A DNA stretch of 32,880 nucleotides. It comes from Candidatus Azambacteria bacterium RIFCSPLOWO2_01_FULL_44_84. Its GTDB lineage: Bacteria; Patescibacteriota; Minisyncoccia; UBA10092. The stretch lies in contig MEYR01000040.1 of assembly GCA_001774075.1 (NCBI GenBank), forward strand, positions 1-32,880, written 5' to 3'. This document shows, one piece after another, positions 8,722 to 16,664 of the stretch; the stretch's first letter is position 1, and the number at the start of each line of letters is the position of its first letter. The notes beneath the pieces are model-generated. The model worked only from the letters and a program-made list of their open reading frames with translations, was not told the origin of the DNA and made no database searches. Position numbers and translations under genes: made by a program.

Positions 8722-9183
8722 CTATTCTTTATCTTCGTGGATTACGCTGATTTTCTTTGTTTTGAGTTTCGCGGCCTTAGGAAGTTTGATGGTCAGGACG
8801 CCATTTTTTAAACTGGCCATGGCCTTATCGGCTTCAACATCCACGGGTAGGATTACCGATCTTGAAAACGGCCCCCAGTAACACTCCTGGTAAAAATAGT
8901 CGTCGTGAGAAATATTCTCGTCTTTATCGCGCCGTCCGCGAACCGTAACCATGTCATTGGTAATGGCAATATCCAGTTCGTCGGGTTTTACGCCCGCGAT
9001 CGTAGATTTGATTACAATGTCGGAGGGTGTCTGGAAAACATCAATTGTAAGCTGGCCTTCCGCATCAGCGCCTTTCCAGCCCCTTTGAGAGTCCTTTGTT
9101 TCCGGTTCCGCCGATACCCTTGGCTCTTCTTTGTCTTGGCCCAATACTCCGCCGGTCAATTTTTCTAAAAATGATTTCTTCAT
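8722..9183 (-). CDS. Hsp20/alpha-crystallin small heat shock protein
   Basis: IKSTIAGVKPDELDIAITNDMVTVRGRR...YFYQECYWGPFSRSVILPVDVEADKAMASLKNGVLTIKLPKA. Confidence 0.93.
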   Translation of the reverse strand: MKKSFLEKLTGGVLGQDKEEPRVSAEPETKDSQRGWKGADAEGQLTIDVFQTPSDIVIKSTIAGVKPDELDIAITNDMVTVRGRRDKDENISHDDYFYQECYWGPFSRSVILPVDVEADKAMASLKNGVLTIKLPKAAKLKTKKISVIHEDKE

Positions 9184-9283
9184 ACGCTTATGCTATACGA
9201 TACTAATATACTAATTTTACTAATCTATACGAATATTAGTATTTATTTGTATCATTAGTACTCATTTGTATATTGGTATCATA

Positions 9284-10039
9284 TCACGGGTTATTTTCAA
9301 CATCAACTGCCGAGTACTCTGTGTGATATTTCAGGCGATTGAAAAGATAAAGCACCAAAACTCCTACTCCTCCCAAAATCACGCCCACTGCGGCCAATAA
9401 TCGCGGCTCGTCTAAACGTATTATAAGCGAGTTATAAACGCCATGCAAGGTGATTGCGAAAATCAATCCTAAAAAAATAAGCCATACATTTTTTCTTTTG
9501 AAGTAATACAGAGCGAAGAAGTAACCGACAATAGCCGAGGCAAAACCATGCAGCGCCACGGCGCTGACGAAACGAAGCGACATAAAATTGATTGTTTCTC
9601 CGAAGACATTCGGAATAGTTGGCGGCAAGTTCCCGAAAATCGCGATTACGTTTTCAATAGCCGCGAATCCCAGAGCTGAGACGATCATATAGATCATGCC
9701 ATCGGCCGGCTCGTCCAGAACCGGGTTTTTATTCAAGGTCAAATGGACTATCCCGTATTTTGTAACCTCCTCCACAAGAGGCGCTACCAGAAAAAGAAGC
9801 AGGCCCCCGCTCCCAAGCAGTAAACTTATCGAGTCGTTATCGGTAAATTTAATTAGTAGTGTTTCCAGGAAAATTACCAAAGGCGCTGAAGTGACCCCCA
9901 TCAGGAAGATTATAATAAGCCAATATTTCGGTTCGGGGTGGAGGTCTTCTTTGAGGTAGAAAAAAATCCAGACAAGGCTCGGCGCCAAAGCTAATGCAAT
10001 AGCCGTAACTAAATAAGAAAGGTCATATTCCATGGTCAT
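9284..10039 (-). CDS. PrsW-family intramembrane protease
   Basis: Multi-TM; APLVEEVTKYG, ALHGFASAIVGYF, TLHGVYNSLI motifs. Confidence 0.85.
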   Translation of the reverse strand: MTMEYDLSYLVTAIALALAPSLVWIFFYLKEDLHPEPKYWLIIIFLMGVTSAPLVIFLETLLIKFTDNDSISLLLGSGGLLLFLVAPLVEEVTKYGIVHLTLNKNPVLDEPADGMIYMIVSALGFAAIENVIAIFGNLPPTIPNVFGETINFMSLRFVSAVALHGFASAIVGYFFALYYFKRKNVWLIFLGLIFAITLHGVYNSLIIRLDEPRLLAAVGVILGGVGVLVLYLFNRLKYHTEYSAVDVENNP

Positions 10040-12212
10040 GGTTTAACCAGCTTTCAATGATAAGCAGGTCGGTTTTAAAGCCGTAATGACTTTTCAGCGT
10101 TTGCCAGATTTCTTCAGTGACGAACGGTATAAATGGATGGAGAAGTTTCAAGATATTCGTGAAGACGTAAAACAGGGTCTCTTCGGTTTCGAGGCCCGCC
10201 TGTTTTTTTGAAGTTTCTATATATTTATCAGCCCACTCATGCCAGAAAAAATCATAAAGTTTGTGAAGCGCTCTGCCGAACTCGAGGACTTCGATATCGT
10301 CGGTAATTTCTTCGGAAACTTTTTCAAATGACGCGTGTATTTGCTTATCGGCTTCCGAAAGATTTTTCTTGGTTGTTTCCGGGAAGTCAGCTGATTTTAC
10401 TCTTGTCATAACGAATCTGGCTGCGTTCCAGATTTTGTTGCAGAATTTTTTTCCGGCGACCACGTGTTCCTCGCTGAAACGTATGTCTTGGGTGCCGAGG
10501 TTCTGGTAAATCAACCCGAAACGCGTGGCGTCGGCGCCGTATTTCTCAATCAAAAACAGTGGATCAATGCCGGTGCCCAAAGATTTGGACATTCTTTTCC
10601 CTTCGCGGGTTAGGATGGTGGCGTGAATGTAAACCGTTTTGAAAGGAACGGCCTCCATGAACTCTTTTCCGGAAAAAATCATTCGGGCGATCCAAAGATT
10701 AAGAATTTCCCGCGCCGAGGTGATGAAGTCTGTCGGATAGTAAGTCGCAAGATCCTCGGTTTTTCCCGGCCAGCCAAGAGTCGCAAACGGCCAAAGAGCG
10801 GATGAGAACCAAGTATCCAGCACGTCTTCTGACTGGACGAATTTAGCGTCGCAAAACTCGCATTTCGGTTCTGTTATCGAGACCGCATATTCTTTGCATT
10901 TTACAATATCGCCTTCATGTCCTTTTCTCGGTATGCATTTTGGTTCATGGAACCAAACGGGTAATTGGTGGCCCCACCAGAGCTGGCGAGAAATATTCCA
11001 GTCTTTGATATTTTGCAGCCATTCGGTTAAAATGCCGGCCCACTTTTCCGGATAAAAAACCGTTTCTTTTTTTTCTATAGCCTCTTGCGCCAACTTTGCC
11101 AGTTCGGACATTTTTAAAAACCATTGCTTTGAAAGTCGCGGCTCGACAATCGTGCCGGATCGCTCGCAATAGGCGACGTTGTGAGTATAATCCCCAACTT
11201 TTTCAAGCAATCCGAGTTCCGAAAGCTTATCAACAATCTTTTGCCGGCACTCATCCGTTTTGAGGCCTTCGCAAAACGCGCCTGCCTCTGAAGTCATGAC
11301 GCCCTTCCCGTCTATTATCCGGAATTTAGGCAGGTCGTGGCGCAGTGAGATCTCAAAGTCTGTTACGTCGTGGGCTGGCGTGATTTTTACCGCCCCGGTT
11401 CCAAAAGTCGGATCAATGCTGTGATCAGCGATAATCGGAATTTCGCGTTCTTGGATCGGCAGGATTAACTTTTTACCTATAAGTTTCTTATAGCGTTCGT
11501 CCGAGGGGTGCACTGCGACAGCCGCGTCGCCAAGCATTGTTTCCGGTCTTGTTGTAGCGACCGTGATAAAGCCGGATTTATCGGTCAGAGGATATTTTAT
11601 ATGATAGATCTTGCCATTTTCTTCACGATACTCAATCTCAAGATCAGAGATGCCCGTTTCACATTTTGGGCACCAATTAATTACGCGCTCGCCTCGGTAA
11701 ATCCAGCCCTTTTCATAGTAGTTAATAAATGCCGCTTGGACCGCTTTAACGTAACCGGGATCAAGCGTGAACCTGGTTCGCGACCAATCGGGCGAGACAC
11801 CAAGTTTTTTGAACTGGTCAAAAATCAGGCCGCCGTATTTTTCTTTCCACTCCCAAATTTTTTCAACAAATTTTTCCCGTCCTAAATCTTGCCGCCTGAT
11901 ATTTTGTTTGCGAAGTTCTTTTTCAACGACATTTTGGGCGGCAATACCGGCGTGATCAATCCCCGGCAGCCAAAGAGTTTTAAAGCCCTGCATGCGTTTG
12001 GCGCGAACCAAAATATCAACGGAAACGTTTTCCAACGCGTGCCCCATATGAAGCGAGCCGGTAATGTTCGGTGGCGCCATCATGACCGAAAATTTTTTCC
12101 GGTGTTTTCCGGGCAATTTATCGGGATCGAAGTAACCGCTTTCTTCCCAAAGCCGGTAGATTTTTTCTTCAACATCTTTTGGGTTGTAAGCGGGGTTCAA
12201 CTCTTTTGTCAT
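10023..12212 (-). CDS. valS: Valyl-tRNA synthetase
   Basis: PPNITGSLHMGHAL, WLPGIDHAGIAAQ, KRMSKSLG. Confidence 0.97.
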   Translation of the reverse strand: MTKELNPAYNPKDVEEKIYRLWEESGYFDPDKLPGKHRKKFSVMMAPPNITGSLHMGHALENVSVDILVRAKRMQGFKTLWLPGIDHAGIAAQNVVEKELRKQNIRRQDLGREKFVEKIWEWKEKYGGLIFDQFKKLGVSPDWSRTRFTLDPGYVKAVQAAFINYYEKGWIYRGERVINWCPKCETGISDLEIEYREENGKIYHIKYPLTDKSGFITVATTRPETMLGDAAVAVHPSDERYKKLIGKKLILPIQEREIPIIADHSIDPTFGTGAVKITPAHDVTDFEISLRHDLPKFRIIDGKGVMTSEAGAFCEGLKTDECRQKIVDKLSELGLLEKVGDYTHNVAYCERSGTIVEPRLSKQWFLKMSELAKLAQEAIEKKETVFYPEKWAGILTEWLQNIKDWNISRQLWWGHQLPVWFHEPKCIPRKGHEGDIVKCKEYAVSITEPKCEFCDAKFVQSEDVLDTWFSSALWPFATLGWPGKTEDLATYYPTDFITSAREILNLWIARMIFSGKEFMEAVPFKTVYIHATILTREGKRMSKSLGTGIDPLFLIEKYGADATRFGLIYQNLGTQDIRFSEEHVVAGKKFCNKIWNAARFVMTRVKSADFPETTKKNLSEADKQIHASFEKVSEEITDDIEVLEFGRALHKLYDFFWHEWADKYIETSKKQAGLETEETLFYVFTNILKLLHPFIPFVTEEIWQTLKSHYGFKTDLLIIESWLNHDHGI

Positions 12213-13291
12213 AGCTTAAGATTAGCAGACATTTTTATTTTTTTCCATGAGTCTCTGCTGGTTTTTTTGGCCAGATGCCTGAAGTAGCCGCAGGCGGCGA
12301 TCATTGCCGCGTTATCGGTCGTATAGGGCATTTCCGGAACTAAAAACGGTATTTTTAGAAATCCAAAAGTCTCTGTCATTTTTTCTCTCAGATTTTTGTT
12401 TGCCGCCACTCCTCCGGCAATCATTACTGTTTTGGGTCTGTATTTTTTGGCGGCTTTTAAAGTTTTAGCGACGAGCACTTCCGTTATCGCTTGCTGGACT
12501 TCAAAGCTCATTGCCGGCCTGATAACTTTGGGCGCGTATTTTTTTATCAAATCTTGATAAGCATAAAGAACCGCGGTTTTTAATCCGGAAAAAGAAAAAT
12601 CAAAATCATTAGAATTAATCATCGGCCGAGGTAAAGTAATTTTAAATTTTAAATTTAAAATTTTAAATTTATCGGCTTCAGCCGCGATAGCAGGGCCTCC
12701 GGGGTATCTTAGCCCTAATAGCCGCGCGGTTTTATCAAAGGCCTCGCCGGCCGCGTCATCTCGCGTCCAGCCGATGATTTTGTATTTGCCGTAATTTTGC
12801 ATCAGGACCAATTCCGTGTGCCCGCCCGAAACAATAAGTATTAAAGCGGGGAATTTAATTTGTTTCGGATTTCGTGCTTCGGATTTCGGATTTACTCCAA
12901 TTGGCTCAAGCCAATTGGAGTAAATGTGTCCTTCAATGTGGTTCACGCCGATAACCGGTTTCTTCCACGCGTAAGCAAGGGCGCGGGCGGTATTTATGCC
13001 TACCAAAAGCGATGGCGCCAAACCCGGTCCGCGGGTCACGGCAATCAAATCAATTTGTTTTTCTTTTAGGCGCGCCCGTTCAAGGGCCGTTTTTATAGTT
13101 GGAATTATTTTTTTGAGATGGTCGCGCGAGGCGAGATTGGGTACTACGCCTCCGAATTTTCTGTGGGTGGCAACTTGTGAATAGGAGAGGTTCGATAAAA
13201 CAGAAAAAGACGGCTTTTTTAGTCCGCCTTCCGCCTTGATTACTGCCGCCGCAGTGTCGTCGCATGATGTCTCAATGCCAAGGATATACAT
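12209..13291 (-). CDS. tsaD: tRNA threonylcarbamoyladenosine synthase subunit TsaD (start corrected to MYILGIETSCDD; the longer ORF overlaps tRNA-Glu)
   Basis: LGIETSCDDTAAAV, NHIEGHIYSN, ILIVSGGHTELV, MIAGGVAANKNLR. Confidence 0.95.
   Translation of the reverse strand: MYILGIETSCDDTAAAVIKAEGGLKKPSFSVLSNLSYSQVATHRKFGGVVPNLASRDHLKKIIPTIKTALERARLKEKQIDLIAVTRGPGLAPSLLVGINTARALAYAWKKPVIGVNHIEGHIYSNWLEPIGVNPKSEARNPKQIKFPALILIVSGGHTELVLMQNYGKYKIIGWTRDDAAGEAFDKTARLLGLRYPGGPAIAAEADKFKILNLKFKITLPRPMINSNDFDFSFSGLKTAVLYAYQDLIKKYAPKVIRPAMSFEVQQAITEVLVAKTLKAAKKYRPKTVMIAGGVAANKNLREKMTETFGFLKIPFLVPEMPYTTDNAAMIAACGYFRHLAKKTSRDSWKKIKMSANLKL
12861..12886. repeat. Dispersed repeat copy (26 nt identical to 18666-18691), here inside the tsaD CDS
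   Basis: TGTTTCGGATTTCGTGCTTCGGATTT found at both loci. Confidence 0.85.
12891..12924. repeat. 16-bp perfect inverted repeat with 2-nt loop inside tsaD
   Basis: TTTACTCCAATTGGCT-CA-AGCCAATTGGAGTAAA. Confidence 0.9.
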
Positions 13292-13292
13292 G

Positions 13293-13365
13293 TAGCGCCA
13301 ACGGGATTCGAACCCGTGTAACAAGCTTGAAAAGCTTGTGTCCTAGGCCTCTAGACGATGGCGCC
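13293..13365 (-). tRNA. tRNA-Glu(TTC)
   Basis: Reverse complement GGCGCCATCGTCTAGAGGCCTAGGACACAAGCTTTTCAAGCTTGTTACACGGGTTCGAATCCCGTTGGCGCTA. Confidence 0.93.
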
Positions 13366-13494
13366 AAGATATTTTGAGCTCAAAATATCTTGATATATTA
13401 TATTATTTTTTTGTTTTTGACAAATCGGGGGTTTTGAAGTTTGATAATAATCAATTGTTCTCTAAAAACACAACTGTCGCGGGCGGGGACAAAG

Positions 13495-14373
13495 ATGCCG
13501 CCATGGGTCGCATATCTTTTTTTAGTTATTACCGGTCTCACTGTTTTTATAGTTTTGCGGCTTAAAAGAAAATTTATCGCCGCTTCAAACCTTCATCAAG
13601 CGGTGAGAGCCGCCGAAAGGCTTTCTCAAGAAGGATTTACGCCTATCATAAATTTGCTCGGTGAGCACTATCATTCCCGTGAGAAAATAGAGCGGACCGT
13701 CGATCAATACCGTTATTTGATTGATCTTTTGGCGCAATCCGGCATCCAAGGAAAGATATCCATAAAGCCGACCCAGATAGGTCTCGCTTTTTCCAAAGAC
13801 CTCTATCATCAAAATCTTATTGCGATCCTACGGAGGGCCAATACTCACAATCCGAGAATTCAGGTTGAAATTGATATTGAAAACGCGCGGTACAAACATG
13901 ACACACTCGGCGTTTTCCTGGAAATCCCCGGCGAATACGACGCGCGTCAGGCCGTCCAGGTTTATTTTTACGGTTCCAGCGAAAAAGACATCGAGAAGCT
14001 TTTGAGGCAGAACAGGAAAATTCGTTTGGTCAAAGGCGCTTACGCTGAAGGCGATCTGACGCCCGCACAGGTTGAAGATCAGATGCGTAACTGTTCCCAG
14101 CACCTTGTGCTTTGCGCCAGAGATCCGGCAATTGCCACGGTGCGTGACGAACATTTGTTAAGGACCATTATTGAGTTTGTAACTGACATAAAAACCATCC
14201 AAAGGGACAGTTTTGAAATCCAAATGCTTTACGGCCGTCGGGACGATCTTAAGCGGTTTTACAAAGCCCACGGTTATCGGGTGGCGGTTTACATGCCGGT
14301 CGGCCCCGCCTACAAGGCTATTCCTTATATCTGGCGTCGGGTTAAAGAATTAATTAAGTCTCGTTTTAGATAA
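13495..14373 (+). CDS. Proline dehydrogenase family protein with N-terminal TM anchor (track ORF begins at TTG 13441; ATG 13495 preferred)
   Basis: IRLVKGAYAEG, FEIQMLYGRRDDLKRFYKAHGYRVAVYMPVGPAYKAIPYIWRRVKE typical of PRODH; N-terminal VAYLFLVITGLTVFIVL. Confidence 0.85.
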   Translation: MPPWVAYLFLVITGLTVFIVLRLKRKFIAASNLHQAVRAAERLSQEGFTPIINLLGEHYHSREKIERTVDQYRYLIDLLAQSGIQGKISIKPTQIGLAFSKDLYHQNLIAILRRANTHNPRIQVEIDIENARYKHDTLGVFLEIPGEYDARQAVQVYFYGSSEKDIEKLLRQNRKIRLVKGAYAEGDLTPAQVEDQMRNCSQHLVLCARDPAIATVRDEHLLRTIIEFVTDIKTIQRDSFEIQMLYGRRDDLKRFYKAHGYRVAVYMPVGPAYKAIPYIWRRVKELIKSRFR

Positions 14374-14400
14374 ACCCCAAATCGGGGGTTTAATTTTTTA
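14371..14400 (+). terminator. Terminator after the PRODH gene
   Basis: AAACCCCAAATCGGGGGTTTAATTTTTT. Confidence 0.7.
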
Positions 14401-14587
14401 TAAGACCTGAGGCGAAAACCATGGCCGTAAGGCCATGGATGAAGCCAAGCCCCGGAGCGAAAGGCGGAGGGGTCTTAAGCAACTCCCCGTCGCTATAAAG
14501 CGGCTGAATAGCCGCGCGACGGAAGGTATCTCTTGCGGCGCCCGAAGGGCGTATCAAGAGATATCACGGGCGTAAGCCCGTGGAGTT
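14401..14587 (+). ncRNA. Candidate multi-branched structured RNA (unclassified; possibly HEARO/omega-RNA-like)
   Basis: Helix TAAGACC (14401-07)/GGTCTTA (14471-77). AACTCC (14481-86)/GGAGTT (14582-87) encloses three hairpins. Hairpins 14419-38 (GTAA loop), 14487-14522, 14527-14563, 14565-14582 (GTAA loop). Confidence 0.65.
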
Positions 14588-14616
14588 TCATAATGATATT
14601 TAACGATGCCTATTTG

Positions 14617-14652
14617 TGTGCCATTACTGTGATATATCACAGTAATGGCACA
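14617..14652. repeat. Perfect 36-bp palindrome upstream of mpa
   Basis: TGTGCCATTACTGTGATATATCACAGTAATGGCACA is identical to its reverse complement. Confidence 0.95.
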
Positions 14653-14684
14653 AAGGAGATAGGAGATTTGTTATTTTTTCGGCT

Positions 14685-14713
14685 TTGACAAAAACCGAAA
14701 TCTTTTTTATATT
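14685..14713 (+). promoter_or_regulatory. Promoter of the mpa-like gene
   Basis: TTGACA (14685-14690), 17 nt, TATATT (14708-14713). Confidence 0.75.
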
Positions 14714-14772
14714 ATGGAAATTATCCCGCACTTTAAAAATATGATTTCTGCTGTAAAGAACGGAGGCCGGTC

Positions 14773-16545
14773 ATGCCTGAACGGAAAACCCGTAATGAGC
14801 TCGAGTCACAAATCAAAGAGCTTGAGGCCAGGGTAAAGGAATTATTGGATTTACGTCTTGCCGAAAGCGAAGATGCCACCCCGGTTGAAATCAAGAAGCT
14901 CAAAGATCTTCTGCACGCCGCCAAGGACCAAATTGCCGCTTTGCGCGAGGAAGTGGACAAATTGTTGGCTCCCCCGCAAAGTTACGGCCGCGTCAGGCGC
15001 GTTAATAATGATGGGACAGTTGTCGTTTTTATCGGGGGACGCGAACTTAAGGTCAATTTGTATCCGGCTATTAGTGCCGGCAGTCTCAAGGTGGGCGATA
15101 AGGTAGCGCTCAATGACTCGCTCAACATTGTTGAAGTTGATGCCGAGTCGCCAACCGAGGGCGAAGAAGGCAAAGTTGTGTCACTTCGCGGTGACCTTCA
15201 TGTCGCGCGCGTTTCAACGCATGCTGATGAAATGCGCGATGTGATTCTGGCCCAATGGCTTTGGGACAAAAAGATCCGCGAAGGCGACCCTCTGCTGATT
15301 TCCGGCCAGATCGCCATTGACATTCTGCCTAAGTCAAAAGAAGTCGAGCATCTGTTCTTGGCCGAGTCTCCGACCGCTACCTACGAACAGGTTGGCGGCC
15401 TTGACCGTGAAATTAAGCTTATCCGTGAACTCATTGAATGGCCTTATTTGTATTCTAAAGAGTTCATAGAGCACGGACTTAAAGCGCCGAAGGGCATTTT
15501 GTTTTTCGGCCCTCCGGGCTGCGGCAAGACTTTAATTGCCAAAGCCGTGGCTAACGCTCTCGGCCAAAAGGCCGGTGGGCGAAGCCATTTCATGAACATT
15601 AAGGGCCCGGAACTGTTGAACAAGTTTGTCGGCGAGACCGAACGGTTCATTCGCGAGGTTTTTGCCCGCGCCAAAGAATTAGCCACCGAGGATGTGCCGG
15701 TTATCGTGTTTTTTGACGAGATGGACGCCCTGTTTCCGGTCCGTGGCAGCCAGATTTCATGCGATACCGCCGGCACCATTGTACCGCAGTTCACGACCGA
15801 AATGGACGGCGTTGAGGGTTTCAAGAATATTATCGTCATCGGCGCTACCAACCGTCATGACAGAATAGATCCGGCCGTAATCCGTCCGGGACGTTTCGAC
15901 CACAAAATTGAAATCGGTCGTCCGAATAAAGTTGAAGCGCGCCAAATTTTCAGGATTTATCTGACAGGGAAGACCATCTTTCATCCGCAGTATTTCGATC
16001 CCGCCAATTATGAAGGCGATAATTATATTCCGAGGAGCAAGGACGGAAAGCCCCGCCGCAATGACGACGGCAGTATTAAGAAGTACAAATTGGCGCGCGA
16101 TCCCGAAAAGATTCTGGATTATTTGGCGGATACAGCCCTTGACCGGCTCTTTGATCCGGGCAAGGAGCTCAACCAGCTTCTTGAACTGACGTTCAGGAAC
16201 GGTCACAAGCAAGTTCTTTACGCGACCGATTTTATTTCCGGTGCCATCATTGAAACCATCATTAACAAAGCTAAGATGCTGGGTTTCGGGCGCTACATCG
16301 AAAGCGGCCTAAAAAAGGAAGAAAAGGGTTTGAAACTTGGCCATTTGATGGAAGCCCTGGAAGAGGAATTCGCCTCTCAAGAGAAATTGCCCAGCGTTTC
16401 CAATCCTGAAGAGTGGGCCAGTATCGTCGGTATTCGCGAGCAGATTGTTCACGTTAAACCCTTGGCCGAAGAGCGCAAGCGAAGAGTCGAAGAAAAATCT
16501 AAGGAGCGAAAGGTTGAGACTCAGACTCCCGGACACTATCTGTAA
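14773..16545 (+). CDS. mpa: Proteasome-associated AAA+ ATPase (Mpa/ARC family)
   Basis: N-terminal coiled coil (LESQIKELEARVKELLDLR...), OB-domain region, Walker A GPPGCGKTLIAKAVAN, Walker B VIVFFDEMDALF, C-terminus ...TPGHYL comparable to actinobacterial ...GQYL. Confidence 0.93.
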   Translation: MPERKTRNELESQIKELEARVKELLDLRLAESEDATPVEIKKLKDLLHAAKDQIAALREEVDKLLAPPQSYGRVRRVNNDGTVVVFIGGRELKVNLYPAISAGSLKVGDKVALNDSLNIVEVDAESPTEGEEGKVVSLRGDLHVARVSTHADEMRDVILAQWLWDKKIREGDPLLISGQIAIDILPKSKEVEHLFLAESPTATYEQVGGLDREIKLIRELIEWPYLYSKEFIEHGLKAPKGILFFGPPGCGKTLIAKAVANALGQKAGGRSHFMNIKGPELLNKFVGETERFIREVFARAKELATEDVPVIVFFDEMDALFPVRGSQISCDTAGTIVPQFTTEMDGVEGFKNIIVIGATNRHDRIDPAVIRPGRFDHKIEIGRPNKVEARQIFRIYLTGKTIFHPQYFDPANYEGDNYIPRSKDGKPRRNDDGSIKKYKLARDPEKILDYLADTALDRLFDPGKELNQLLELTFRNGHKQVLYATDFISGAIIETIINKAKMLGFGRYIESGLKKEEKGLKLGHLMEALEEEFASQEKLPSVSNPEEWASIVGIREQIVHVKPLAEERKRRVEEKSKERKVETQTPGHYL

Positions 16546-16557
16546 AATTTTACAGTC

Positions 16558-16587
16558 CCCGCATTCGTAAACGAATGCGGGTTTTTA
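16558..16587 (+). terminator. Terminator after mpa
   Basis: CCCGCATTCGT-AA-ACGAATGCGGGTTTTTATTTT. Confidence 0.85.
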
Positions 16588-16664
16588 TTTTGGTTTTGAC
16601 AAATGCCGGTAAAAATCGCTAAGCTAAATCCAATACAGTTCTTTAAAATAAACTCGGACGAGCG

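Noticed and set aside
14401-14587. RNase P RNA or tmRNA
   Set aside because: No recognisable conserved core motifs of rnpB, and no tRNA-like ends or tag ORF of tmRNA.
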